A program made the position numbers and the translations under genes. A stretch of 60,505 bases of DNA from positions 1 through 60,505 of the IMG/VR virus record IMGVR_UViG_3300010354_000095; one strand, 5' to 3'. Source of the DNA: a virus. This document shows, piece by piece, positions 40,359 through 48,022 of the stretch (the first letter of the stretch is position 1; the number at the start of each line of letters is the position of its first letter). The notes beneath the pieces were generated by a model. The model saw only the letters and a list, made by a program, of their open reading frames with translations. It was not told where the DNA came from and ran no database searches.

Positions 40359-41381
40359 ATGTCCCAAGCATTTATTCGTATCAAAGCCGGTATGTATCGT
40401 AATTTTGATGCCGCAGGCAAAGTTTTTGCGCTCGTCGATCAGTACAAGCGTACCGCCAAAGGTGGTTTTGTTACCGTACTTAACGGCGGTATCTATGACG
40501 GGTTCCCCGAAGAAATTCGTATCAAAGTACAGGGTCCTGGGGACTACGAGTTTGTAACTGGTTCTGATGCTCCTACTACAGTACCTGTTGAAGTCGCTTG
40601 TGCTCAAACCGACGAAGAGCGTATGGCAGAAATCGCAGAGAGATTTGAAATCCTCACTGACATGACCAAAGCGGCAATCACTGGCGAAATCCGTGCAATG
40701 ATTGTGTCGGGTCCTCCCGGAGTTGGTAAGAGCTTCTCAGTTGAGCGCGAAGTTGAAAAAGCTACCCTATTGGATCAACTTGCCGGTAAGCGTCTTCGTG
40801 CCGAAGTAGTTAAAGGTTCGGCCACTCCAATTGGTCTATACCAAACTTTGTACAAGTATTCGGACACGAATTGTATGGTTGTGTTTGACGACTGCGACAG
40901 CATTTTGCTCGATGATGTGTCGTTGAACTTGCTCAAAGGTGCTCTGGACTCAGGCAAGAAGCGTAAGATTTCTTGGCTGTCGGAATCCAGCACTCTGCGT
41001 CGTGAAGGCATTCCCGACCAATTTGAGTTCAAAGGATCGGTAATTTTTATTACCAATCTCAAGTTCGATGGTATGAAGTCGCAGAAGCTTCGTGATCACT
41101 TGGATGCACTGCAAAGCCGTTGCCACTATCTTGATCTTACGCTAGACACCATGCGTGACAAGATTCTTCGTATTCGGCAAATTGCTAAGAGCGGCGAATT
41201 GTTTGACGGTTATGACTTTGATCAAGTGGTTCAGGATGAAATTGTAGACTTTATGGACACTAACAAAAATCGCCTTCGCGAAATGTCGCTTCGTATGGCA
41301 ACGAAGATTGCGGACCTCCGTAAGAGCTTTCCGCTAAACTGGAAGCGTATGACCGAAACTACTTGCATGAAGGCTGCTTAA
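40359..41381 (+). CDS. AAA+ ATPase
   Basis: A 340-residue AAA+ protein. N-terminal domain about 1-85, beta-rich and unrecognised. ATPase: Walker A Gly-Pro-Pro-Gly-Val-Gly-Lys-Ser at 118-125, Walker B Met-Val-Val-Phe-Asp-Asp-Cys-Asp at 173-180, sensor-1-like Val-Ile-Phe-Ile-Thr-Asn near 231, and an arginine-rich segment Ser-Arg-Cys-His near 253. The catalytic Walker B position after Asp is Asp instead of Glu. Codon use is visibly different from neighbours (CGT for Arg, GGT, AAG, more G+C), suggesting high expression or recent transfer. Such ATPases remodel DNA-protein complexes; target unknown. Confidence 0.85.
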   Translation: MSQAFIRIKAGMYRNFDAAGKVFALVDQYKRTAKGGFVTVLNGGIYDGFPEEIRIKVQGPGDYEFVTGSDAPTTVPVEVACAQTDEERMAEIAERFEILTDMTKAAITGEIRAMIVSGPPGVGKSFSVEREVEKATLLDQLAGKRLRAEVVKGSATPIGLYQTLYKYSDTNCMVVFDDCDSILLDDVSLNLLKGALDSGKKRKISWLSESSTLRREGIPDQFEFKGSVIFITNLKFDGMKSQKLRDHLDALQSRCHYLDLTLDTMRDKILRIRQIAKSGELFDGYDFDQVVQDEIVDFMDTNKNRLREMSLRMATKIADLRKSFPLNWKRMTETTCMKAA

Positions 41382-41386
41382 TTACC

Positions 41387-41444
41387 CCTGCCGTGTGCGT
41401 AACGGGCAGGACGCTGGGTGTAGGCCCAGACCGTAAGACCCGTT
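41387..41444 (+). other. GC-rich RNA with two alternative folds
   Basis: A GC-rich island in an AT-rich gap after the AAA+ gene. Fold 1 is a hairpin, CCTGCC 41387-41392 with GGCAGG 41405-41410. Fold 2 pairs AACGGG 41401-41406 with CCCGTT 41439-41444 and encloses a small hairpin, CTGGG 41414-41418 with CCCAG 41425-41429. Folds 1 and 2 share bases. No known riboswitch or tRNA was recognised. It sits 19 bases before a small gene. Confidence 0.4.
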
Positions 41445-41462
41445 CCGATAAGGTAAAATATC

Positions 41463-41615
41463 ATGTCGGTTTGGTTGATCTTCAATTTATTTTTTGTTAT
41501 ACTAGGTTGGCGTTGGGCAACCGAGTGTTTCAAAAACAATCAAACTGCTGAAGGTTATTTAAATCTATCTGTTAGTGCCGCCAACGGTGCAGTATTGATG
41601 CTAAAATTCTTTTAA
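41463..41615 (+). CDS. 50-residue single-span membrane protein
   Basis: A short frame encoding 50 residues. Residues 2-16 are hydrophobic (Val-Trp-Leu-Ile-Phe-Asn-Leu-Phe-Phe-Val-Ile-Leu-Gly-Trp), enough for an N-terminal membrane span, followed by a polar segment and a second weakly hydrophobic end. AAGGTAAAAT precedes the ATG. The next gene starts 4 bases after the stop. Could be a small inner-membrane protein affecting the host envelope, superinfection or lysis timing; no family recognised. Confidence 0.6.
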   Translation: MSVWLIFNLFFVILGWRWATECFKNNQTAEGYLNLSVSAANGAVLMLKFF

Positions 41616-41619
41616 TATC

Positions 41620-41970
41620 ATGACCGGATATAAAACTGTACTGAGAATTCAAAAGCTCACCGAAGAGCTAGATACCTTAGGTTTAATGATGTGTAATGCT
41701 AGTCACTACTATCGAGAATTTGGAGATGTGTTAGCAGTAAAACCAAAAGATGCTGTCAGTTTGCCGATCTATAGTCGAGATGCTGAGTTGTTTATTGGCA
41801 CATTGGAATCTCTTGAAACTTGGATTCAAGGGATTCAATGGGCTCGTAAATACGATCAAATGTTGTTTGGAAAAAATCATAACAAGAAACGAGAAAGAAA
41901 AGAGCAAGATTATCTTAACGAACAATTGATTCGAATGATTGAAACAGGTAAAGATACAACTGAAATTTAA
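41620..41970 (+). CDS. Conserved hypothetical, helical
   Basis: A 116-residue protein: an N-terminal helical region, Leu-Pro-Ile-Tyr-Ser-Arg-Asp-Ala-Glu near 47, a Trp-rich stretch near 66-74, then a Lys/Arg-rich tract near 83-95. No catalytic or metal motif. It is one of a string of small genes (41463-43649) with tight spacing. Function unknown; the basic tract could bind nucleic acid. Confidence 0.6.
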   Translation: MTGYKTVLRIQKLTEELDTLGLMMCNASHYYREFGDVLAVKPKDAVSLPIYSRDAELFIGTLESLETWIQGIQWARKYDQMLFGKNHNKKRERKEQDYLNEQLIRMIETGKDTTEI

Positions 41971-41971
41971 T

Positions 41972-42439
41972 ATGAAGAAAATTTTTTACGAAAAAGTTGG
42001 TCGTCGGTATGTTCCAGTATCTGAATACGACTCGGATTTCAGAGACTCCTTTAGAAAAGGTAATCATCTGGTCATGTGCTACCCAGGCGGTAGCACTTAT
42101 ATGTTTAATATCGATCCGGATAATGCATCGATGATTGCAGCTGGTCGAGTAGCTCGAGATGCTATTACACAAGCTCTAGTAAAAGCTAGCGAAATTCGGC
42201 CTCCAAAGAAAGTTATGACCCAAGCAGAAAGAGATGCTTGGAACAATCTAATAGAAGTGTTCGGTGAGCAAGCTAGAAGTTTAAGTTGGTCAAGTGCCAG
42301 CGAAATTGCCGATGCAGCTATAAATGCAATGATAGACAATGCTAAAGAATTAAAGTATAATCCTGTTGTGCAAAATGCATACGATCATTTTGAATTAATT
42401 TGTAAACTAGCAAAGGAAAAAAACAATGATTACTCTTAA
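41972..42439 (+). CDS. Conserved hypothetical
   Basis: A 155-residue protein; the ATG at 41972, two bases after the previous stop, is preferred over 41939. The first 50 residues form a beta-rich module (Met-Lys-Lys-Ile-Phe-Tyr-Glu-Lys-Val-Gly; Met-Cys-Tyr-Pro-Gly-Gly-Ser), then long helices. The C-terminus (Asn-Pro-Val-Val-Gln-Asn-Ala-Tyr-Asp-His-Phe-Glu) resembles that of the gene at 43230 (Asn-Pro-Ala-Val-Lys-Ser-Ala-Trp-Asp-Asn-Phe-Gln), so the two share a tail motif. No function known. It overlaps the next gene by 14 bases. Confidence 0.65.
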   Translation: MKKIFYEKVGRRYVPVSEYDSDFRDSFRKGNHLVMCYPGGSTYMFNIDPDNASMIAAGRVARDAITQALVKASEIRPPKKVMTQAERDAWNNLIEVFGEQARSLSWSSASEIADAAINAMIDNAKELKYNPVVQNAYDHFELICKLAKEKNNDYS

Positions 42440-42983
42440 AGACTGGTTGGAAGTAGTTGAATATCGCATTAGCGAAGGAACAGAATTCTATTGGAAATGT
42501 TTCGGAGACAATGCTTACTGTTTGAGCTACTGGGATCAAGATCACGACGGTCGTAGTCTAAACATTGTCTTTGACACTAAGACACAAAAAGTTTATTGTG
42601 TTGAAGTGTGCGATTATCGTAATCAACGAGCATATCGTCTTATTGATGATGAGTATCGCGAAGCTCACAAACAAGAATCCGAATCACGAAATGTGATTGA
42701 TAATCAGGCTTGGGATGATGTCGATTTTATCGATCTTGAAACCGATGAGGACTGGCTGGAAAAAGCATCATCAATTGTTCAGGGTATCGAGTATGATACT
42801 CGGGTAAGTATCCCGTTGGATATTCCTGAGAATGAACTTATGATTTTGTTTAAAGCAGCACACGAGCGTGATATGACATTTAATCAGTTTGTCGAGGAAG
42901 CTCTTCGAGAACTTATTAAAGATTTCGAACAGAATCCCGATATTGTACAAGCTCGTTCACTAAAGTATAAAAAATCTAATTAG
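42426..42983 (+). CDS. Protein with ribbon-helix-helix-like C-terminus
   Basis: A 185-residue protein with AAGGAA before the ATG. The N-terminal 80 residues form a beta-rich domain (Trp-Lys-Cys-Phe-Gly; Ser-Leu-Asn-Ile-Val-Phe-Asp). After an acidic linker, residues about 127-172 read as a strand and two helices: Thr-Arg-Val-Ser-Ile-Pro-Leu-Asp-Ile, then Leu-Phe-Lys-Ala-Ala-His-Glu-Arg-Asp-Met-Thr-Phe-Asn-Gln-Phe-Val-Glu-Glu-Ala-Leu. This is the ribbon-helix-helix arrangement used for DNA binding. A regulator is therefore possible; the palindrome at 34466 is one conceivable target type, without evidence. Confidence 0.6.
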   Translation: MITLKDWLEVVEYRISEGTEFYWKCFGDNAYCLSYWDQDHDGRSLNIVFDTKTQKVYCVEVCDYRNQRAYRLIDDEYREAHKQESESRNVIDNQAWDDVDFIDLETDEDWLEKASSIVQGIEYDTRVSIPLDIPENELMILFKAAHERDMTFNQFVEEALRELIKDFEQNPDIVQARSLKYKKSN

Positions 42984-42984
42984 A

Positions 42985-43233
42985 ATGACATTGCCCGATG
43001 AACGATATCGCGCAGTAATGCAGACAAAAGATTTTTTGTCTGATTTACTGGATACAAAAAAGTATCCTAGGATACCCTTAAAAATTAGGGATCGTGCTCG
43101 TTGGTGTTTACGACACTATCCCAATGGTTGGGACATGGAGTTAGCTTCACAAGAAGCACCTGAAGTGTTTTCCAAACAAATGGATCCTTTACATCGTTTA
43201 CTTGCACAATACGACCAAGAAGTGAAAAAATGA
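42985..43233 (+). CDS. BPSL0761-family protein
   Basis: An 82-residue protein. The N-terminal pattern Met-Thr-Leu-Pro-Asp-Glu-Arg-x-Arg-Ala-Val-Met-Gln-Thr-x-x-Phe-Leu and the later Arg-Ile-Pro...Arg-Asp-Arg-Ala-Arg-Trp-Cys-Leu-Arg-His-Tyr-Pro and Ala-Pro-Glu-Val-Phe match the BPSL0761 family, small proteins of unknown function common in Betaproteobacteria and their phages. This is a weak pointer to host range. Overlaps the next gene by 4 bases. Confidence 0.7.
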   Translation: MTLPDERYRAVMQTKDFLSDLLDTKKYPRIPLKIRDRARWCLRHYPNGWDMELASQEAPEVFSKQMDPLHRLLAQYDQEVKK

Positions 43234-43649
43234 AAATCGGGCTCTCTTATAGTAGATGTATCCGAGATATTGTTGATGCTCGTGTATGCATCGACGATAT
43301 ATTAGTAATAATTTCAAGAACCAATTTTGATCCTCGTAATGATGATCATTGGTTGAGTATTTGGAATGGTTATCGAGATAGAAATGGTTTCTCTGTGCCC
43401 GAGTGGTATTCCTATGAGGAAAAAGATCAAGATCTTTTTAGGTCTATCAGCATAGATCTTTATGAAACTGGAAAGTTGCATCAGCCTCGCCAATTTGGTT
43501 GGAACCCGTCAAGATTGCCTTACTATTGGTTAGAGACAGTTTTGATTGCAGAAGACTTGGACAAAAATCCTGCGGTCAAATCTGCATGGGATAATTTTCA
43601 ATTGCTAGCCGGCTTGTCAAATTGCAATGTCGAACATAATCATCGATGA
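43230..43649 (+). CDS. Conserved hypothetical
   Basis: A 139-residue protein. Features: Met-Lys-Ile-Gly-Leu-Ser-Tyr-Ser-Arg-Cys-Ile-Arg-Asp-Ile at the start, Asn-Phe-Asp-Pro-Arg-Asn near 32, and Asn-Pro-Ser-Arg-Leu-Pro-Tyr-Tyr-Trp-Leu-Glu-Thr near 92. I recognise this as conserved in marine T4-like phages without known function. It ends 21 bases before a terminator and closes the accessory block. Confidence 0.65.
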   Translation: MKIGLSYSRCIRDIVDARVCIDDILVIISRTNFDPRNDDHWLSIWNGYRDRNGFSVPEWYSYEEKDQDLFRSISIDLYETGKLHQPRQFGWNPSRLPYYWLETVLIAEDLDKNPAVKSAWDNFQLLAGLSNCNVEHNHR

Positions 43650-43670
43650 TAAAGTTTATCGAACTAAGTT

Positions 43671-43697
43671 TACCCAGCGATTGCTGGGTATTTTTTT
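43671..43697 (+). terminator. Rho-independent terminator of accessory block
   Basis: A perfect stem, TACCCAGC 43671-43678 with GCTGGGTA 43683-43690, GATT loop, then seven T residues. The T-run runs into the minus-35 of the next promoter. Confidence 0.9.
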
Positions 43698-43724
43698 GAC
43701 TTTTTATAAAAATGTTGTTAAACT
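43696..43724 (+). promoter_or_regulatory. Sigma70-like promoter, leaderless geometry
   Basis: TTGACT at 43696-43701, 17-base spacer, TAAACT at 43719-43724, exactly 6 bases to the ATG at 43731. The minus-10 is weak. Confidence 0.5.
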
Positions 43725-43730
43725 GTTACA

Positions 43731-44855
43731 ATGACTAAAAAAACTTTACCTCACATCGAAGACTATATAGAAGCTCTTGCCGGGTTTGTTAAGATTCAAG
43801 GAACTGTAACGAATTTTAGTTTAGCTCGCTACGATGTACAAATCGTTGCTAGCTTTGCAGATCAGACAACCCAAGGTATTGGATATACCGATAAACAGGC
43901 ACTATTAGCTCACAAACTTGTAGTCAAATATAAAAAACAATTTTTAAAATACGATATCGACATTGGGATGCATGAAAGAAATGGTCATTATCGTATGCCG
44001 GTTAGAATTGTTGACCGTACTAAATCCGTTAAGCTAGTCAATGGGAAGTTGCAGATTAGATTTCCGTACGATTCAAAATTAATTGATCATCTTAAGGAAT
44101 CTGGAAAAAATATTCATGGCGAAATGAAATTTGATAAAGAAACAAAAGTTTGGTTAATGGCTGTAACTGAACCTAGACTTTTATGGGCTAAAGATTTTAT
44201 TGATAAATATCAATTTGATGTCGACCCATCTGTGATCGATTTAATAAAAGAAATCGATATTGAAAAACAAAACCCTCCTTTCGAATTTAAACTTGAAAGG
44301 GTCGATGGGTCATTAAAAATTCTCAATGGTGAACAATCTTTAATCGATTATATTGAAACTAATTTAGGTGGATTTTGCGACGAAAATTTAGTTAAATTAA
44401 TCGATTATAGTAGCGTATTAGGATACACCGTTGACAACGATCTTATTGAATTGTTAAAGCATTTAAATGAAAATCAAATTCGTCTTTTAACGAATAGACA
44501 AAGTCATATTCCTTTGTCCGATAGCGGTATTAAAGATGTTATCGATTATGCTGCTATTACTAATAGATGGCCAATTTATGTTTTCGAAACTGTCGATGTA
44601 AGTCAAGGTAAAATAATTGAATTTTTAAAAAACAGTTTTACTGCCGATGAATTACTAGAAGTTGGCACTAGACAACGATCCTTTGATGTAACAGGAAAAA
44701 AATGTATCTATGTTACTAACTGGCAGTATAGTTGGTCAAACAAAAAAATTCCGATACTAATAACAATGATGTCTGCTATGATTGGTTCTAAGAAGCAACA
44801 CATGCTTCAACAAGCCGATAAGGTTGTGTATAGTACAGATATTTTATTAAAATAA
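43731..44855 (+). CDS. HARP-like protein upstream of UvsW
   Basis: A 374-residue protein. Residues about 1-80 form a small beta-alpha domain. Residues about 95-165 resemble a HARP (SMARCAL1-type) annealing domain: Leu-Gln-Ile-Arg-Phe-Pro-Tyr-Asp-x-Lys-Leu-Ile-Asp-His-Leu-Lys, then Lys-Phe-Asp-Lys-Glu-Thr-Lys-Val-Trp-Leu-Met-Ala near 136. The rest is helical with no Walker motifs. UvsW follows after 4 bases. HARP domains help SNF2-family enzymes act on branched DNA, so a partner that directs UvsW to forks is an attractive guess. It has a private promoter and would be leaderless. Confidence 0.6.
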   Translation: MTKKTLPHIEDYIEALAGFVKIQGTVTNFSLARYDVQIVASFADQTTQGIGYTDKQALLAHKLVVKYKKQFLKYDIDIGMHERNGHYRMPVRIVDRTKSVKLVNGKLQIRFPYDSKLIDHLKESGKNIHGEMKFDKETKVWLMAVTEPRLLWAKDFIDKYQFDVDPSVIDLIKEIDIEKQNPPFEFKLERVDGSLKILNGEQSLIDYIETNLGGFCDENLVKLIDYSSVLGYTVDNDLIELLKHLNENQIRLLTNRQSHIPLSDSGIKDVIDYAAITNRWPIYVFETVDVSQGKIIEFLKNSFTADELLEVGTRQRSFDVTGKKCIYVTNWQYSWSNKKIPILITMMSAMIGSKKQHMLQQADKVVYSTDILLK

Positions 44856-44859
44856 ACAC

Positions 44860-46320
44860 ATGAAAGAATGCACATTAGAAATAAATGACGAAGTTAATGT
44901 TAAGATCAAAGGGCTAGAACTTGTTGATCGTAAAGAATTAGTTAATCGTTATAAATTTGAAATTCCTGGAGCAAGATATTTGCCAGTGGTTCGCCTTGGT
45001 CGATGGGATGGCAAGGTCAGTTTTTTTCAGCTCAGTGGCAGTACCTATATTAATTTACTACCTGAAATTTTAGTCTATCTGACAGATAGAGGTTATGATA
45101 TTAGTGTTAACGATAGTAGATCATATCGAACTCAATTTGAATTTGATCATATAGTTGAAAATACATTTGAACATTTATCGTGGCCAAAAGGGCACCCTAT
45201 AGCTGGTCAGCCAATCGTACTGAGAGATTATCAAGTTGATGTAGTAAACAAGTTTTTAGAAAATCCTCAATGTATCCAAGAAGTAGCTACAGGTGCAGGT
45301 AAAACTGTAATGACCGCGGCTTTAAGTTATTCAATTAGTAAATATGGTCGTAGTATTGTTATTGTCCCAAACAAAAGTTTGGTTACTCAAACCGAAAAAG
45401 ACTTTGTTAATATGCAACTAGATGTCGGTGTTTATTTTGGTGATCGTAAGGAGATTGGTCGAGCACATACCATTTGTACTTGGCAAAGTTTGAACAATTT
45501 AATGAAGAACACCAAAAATCACGAAGCAGAAATTACTATTCAAGAATTTCTCGAAGATGTTGTTTGTGTAATTGTTGACGAAGTACATATGGCTAAAGCC
45601 GATGCACTTAAAACATTATTAACTGGGCCAATGGCACATATTCCGATTCGTTGGGGATTGACCGGGACAGTACCAAAAGAAAAATATGAATTTATGTCTT
45701 TATTTTGTAGTATCGGTCAAGTTATAGGAAAGCTAAGTGCCAGTGAATTACAAGACCAAGGGGTACTGGCTCAATGCCATGTAAACATTAGACAGTTAGT
45801 TGATCATGCCGAATACAGCAACTATCAAACAGAATTAAAATATCTACTCGAATCAGATAAAAGATTAGATCACATTGCTGATATGATTCTAAAAATTAAA
45901 GAAACCGGTAACACTTTGATCCTAATCGACAGAGTTGCTGCCGGTCAAGAATTAGTCAAGAGATTGGGTGATCGTGCAGTATTTGTTTCAGGAGCAACTA
46001 AAGGAACAAAACGACAAGAGCATTACGATGAAGTGGCCGAGTCAAGTGACAAGATTATTGTAGCGACCTATGGTGTTGCAGCAGTAGGTATTAATATACC
46101 AAGAATTTTTAATTTAATTTTGTTAGAGCCCGGAAAAAGTTTTGTTAGGGTCATACAAAGTATCGGAAGAGGTATTAGGAAAGCCGAAGACAAAGATTTT
46201 GTGCAAATTTGGGATATAACTAGTACCTGTAAATTTGCTAAAAGACATCTAACACAAAGAAAGAATTTTTACAAAGAGGCTAATTACCCCTTTACTCTCG
46301 AAAAGGTAGAATATTTATAA
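44860..46320 (+). CDS. uvsW: UvsW helicase
   Basis: A 486-residue superfamily 2 helicase. The N-terminal 100 residues form the UvsW-specific domain (Val-Val-Arg-Leu-Gly-Arg-Trp-Asp-Gly-Lys near 43). Motifs: Leu-Arg-Asp-Tyr-Gln near 121 (Q-like), Ala-Thr-Gly-Ala-Gly-Lys-Thr at 143-149, Asp-Glu-Val-His near 239, Gly-Leu-Thr-Gly-Thr near 267, Gln-Ser-Ile-Gly-Arg-Gly-Ile-Arg near 434. UvsW unwinds R-loops and branch-migrates recombination intermediates, and in T4 it helps switch replication from origins to recombination. Length equals the family norm (T4: 587 with extension). Ends on the first base of the next ATG. Confidence 0.92.
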   Translation: MKECTLEINDEVNVKIKGLELVDRKELVNRYKFEIPGARYLPVVRLGRWDGKVSFFQLSGSTYINLLPEILVYLTDRGYDISVNDSRSYRTQFEFDHIVENTFEHLSWPKGHPIAGQPIVLRDYQVDVVNKFLENPQCIQEVATGAGKTVMTAALSYSISKYGRSIVIVPNKSLVTQTEKDFVNMQLDVGVYFGDRKEIGRAHTICTWQSLNNLMKNTKNHEAEITIQEFLEDVVCVIVDEVHMAKADALKTLLTGPMAHIPIRWGLTGTVPKEKYEFMSLFCSIGQVIGKLSASELQDQGVLAQCHVNIRQLVDHAEYSNYQTELKYLLESDKRLDHIADMILKIKETGNTLILIDRVAAGQELVKRLGDRAVFVSGATKGTKRQEHYDEVAESSDKIIVATYGVAAVGINIPRIFNLILLEPGKSFVRVIQSIGRGIRKAEDKDFVQIWDITSTCKFAKRHLTQRKNFYKEANYPFTLEKVEYL

Positions 46321-46829
46321 TGTCAAGAATTTTGAATTTAGATACAAATAAAGCATTTGATATGAATGAGATCCCAGATGAAATAGATAATCTGCGATTT
46401 TGTGTTTTAGATAATTCGGATCCTAAAAATCCTGATTATTTTTTTATACCGTTAATTTTTCTAGAAAGTTTTAATAGTCCGGCACTGGTATTAAAAATTG
46501 GTAAATGGACTATTAAAATGCCAGTAGATTGGCAATTATTAATCGGAGAGCCAGATCTTGGTGACTTAGAAGTAGTACCTTTAACTAGTATCAACGATCG
46601 AGGATTTAGTGCTTTTTGTTTTAATCCGATTAGTAGTTTCAAACCTGAGTTTCATTTAGTTGAAATCGTTGACATATATCAAGATGTCAAATGGTATTTT
46701 CCAAAGTTAAAGCCTGGGCAAATGCTGGCAGTGCCAGTAGACTCGGATAATGAAAAACCGTTATGTGTTTTTTTCGTCAAAGAAATTAGTAGAGTAAGTG
46801 AAGTAATTGACTTTAGTAAAGCCTGGTAG
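46320..46829 (+). CDS. Conserved hypothetical after UvsW
   Basis: A 169-residue beta-rich protein. Segments: Asp-Tyr-Phe-Phe-Ile-Pro-Leu-Ile-Phe-Leu-Glu-Ser near 38, Lys-Ile-Gly-Lys-Trp-Thr-Ile-Lys-Met-Pro near 59, Leu-Leu-Ile-Gly-Glu near 72, Pro-Leu-Thr-Ser-Ile-Asn-Asp-Arg near 86, and Met-Leu-Ala-Val-Pro-Val near 134. These read as a conserved phage family of unknown function adjacent to replication genes. No cysteine cluster or P-loop. Coupled to uvsW by a one-base overlap. Confidence 0.65.
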   Translation: MSRILNLDTNKAFDMNEIPDEIDNLRFCVLDNSDPKNPDYFFIPLIFLESFNSPALVLKIGKWTIKMPVDWQLLIGEPDLGDLEVVPLTSINDRGFSAFCFNPISSFKPEFHLVEIVDIYQDVKWYFPKLKPGQMLAVPVDSDNEKPLCVFFVKEISRVSEVIDFSKAW

Positions 46830-46841
46830 TAATATTACATT

Positions 46842-47297
46842 ATGAGCAATTTAGATATTGGCACCGAGATGAGAGCTTTTGATTCGAAGAATCGAAAGTT
46901 TTACGATAACTTAACACCCGAAGAAAAGAAAAAGTTTAGTACTTTTCTTATGCTCAAATGGGGATGCAATGTTGAGGGCAGTCAAGAATTACAGGAATGG
47001 TATTTAAGGGTACACAACGACAGGGTTAATGTTAACTTTTTTGACTTAGGAAGACATCCAAAACTTCAGTGGTTGTTATGTACTACAGTAAGTCCTAATT
47101 TAGGAAACAAAAGGCACTATTGGCTTAAAACAAAAAAACAGGAAAGTCGAGGTAGTTACAAGTTTATCGAATCACAATTTCCTAATCTAAGTCACGAAGA
47201 AATTGAGCTAATGTTGGAATTAAATAGTGTTAACGATTTAAAAGAATTTGCCGAACAATTGGGTTGGGACGATAAAAAAATTAAGTCGGAGTTATGA
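46842..47297 (+). CDS. 62: Sliding-clamp loader small subunit gp62-like
   Basis: A 151-residue protein. It aligns by pattern with T4 gp62: Phe-Ser-Thr-Phe-Leu-Met-Leu-Lys-Trp near 33 (T4 Tyr-Ser-Lys-Phe-Met), His-Asn-Asp...Phe-Phe-Asp-Leu near 57-68, His-Pro-Lys-Leu-Gln-Trp-Leu-Leu-Cys near 71, and a Trp-Leu-Lys-Thr-Lys segment near 93, then helical repeats. gp62 with gp44 loads the gp45 clamp onto DNA. Neither gp44 nor gp45 is in the window, so context gives limited support. Overlaps the next gene by 4 bases. Confidence 0.5.
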   Translation: MSNLDIGTEMRAFDSKNRKFYDNLTPEEKKKFSTFLMLKWGCNVEGSQELQEWYLRVHNDRVNVNFFDLGRHPKLQWLLCTTVSPNLGNKRHYWLKTKKQESRGSYKFIESQFPNLSHEEIELMLELNSVNDLKEFAEQLGWDDKKIKSEL

Positions 47298-48022
47298 TTT
47301 CTCAATTACTAGATAAACAAATTTTTGATGTGAAAGAAAAATACACTTGCCGATTTTGCAATCATTCGTTTGCAAAAGAAATTACTTTAACGAGCCATTT
47401 GTGCGAAAAAAAGCGAAGACATCAACAGGAAAAAGAAATAGGAGTTCAATGGGGGTTACAAGCCTATTTGTTATTTTATAGCAGTACTCAATTAGCTACT
47501 AAAAATAAAAAAACTTATCAAGATTTTACCGAAACACCATACTATACTGCCTTTGTTAAATTTGGTAGATATTGTGTAGATATCAAATGTATTAATTTTT
47601 TGTCTTTCACTAATTGGTTATTAAAAAATAATAAAGGTATTGATCATTGGTGTTCGGATAAATTATATGAAGAATGGTTAACAGATTATCTTCGTAAAGA
47701 AGCAGTGCAGGATGCGTTAGAAAGATCTTTTAAAACAATGACAGATTACTCTAACAACCACACTGAACTAAAAAATGGATATACTGATTATTTTAGATAT
47801 GGTAATGTTAATAGAATATTACACAGTATCTCAAATGGAAAGATAAGCCCTTGGGTAATATTTAATTGTAAATCCGGTATTGAGTTTATCGAAAATCTCA
47901 CTGAAGATCAACTAGGAATGATAATGTCTTGGATTGACCCAGAATATTGGAATAGTAAGTTTCGTGATAGTCATGAAGATGTGCAATGGACCAGAAAGAT
48001 TTTAGAAACAGCCGGATTGTAA
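47294..48022 (+). CDS. Zinc-finger protein of replication region
   Basis: A 242-residue protein with an N-terminal zinc finger: Cys19-x2-Cys22-x12-His35 followed by Cys37 and His43 as possible fourth ligand, then a basic Lys-Lys-Arg-Arg run. The rest is helical with many aromatic residues (Trp near 54, 108, 119, 128, 186 and 213). I recognise the C2H2-like start from cyanophage-type T4 relatives. A DNA-binding role in replication or late gene switching is plausible, not shown. Its 3' end overlaps the Pol III alpha-like gene by 37 bases. Confidence 0.65.
   Translation: MISQLLDKQIFDVKEKYTCRFCNHSFAKEITLTSHLCEKKRRHQQEKEIGVQWGLQAYLLFYSSTQLATKNKKTYQDFTETPYYTAFVKFGRYCVDIKCINFLSFTNWLLKNNKGIDHWCSDKLYEEWLTDYLRKEAVQDALERSFKTMTDYSNNHTELKNGYTDYFRYGNVNRILHSISNGKISPWVIFNCKSGIEFIENLTEDQLGMIMSWIDPEYWNSKFRDSHEDVQWTRKILETAGL

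Noticed and set aside
40244-40410. A GTG-started frame of about 50 codons upstream of and overlapping the AAA+ gene
   Set aside because: It contains the strong promoter at 40299 and has no ribosome site; best explained as chance.
41363-41551. A 62-codon plus-strand frame across the GC-rich RNA element
   Set aside because: It overlaps both the AAA+ end and the small membrane protein gene in another frame and has atypical composition.
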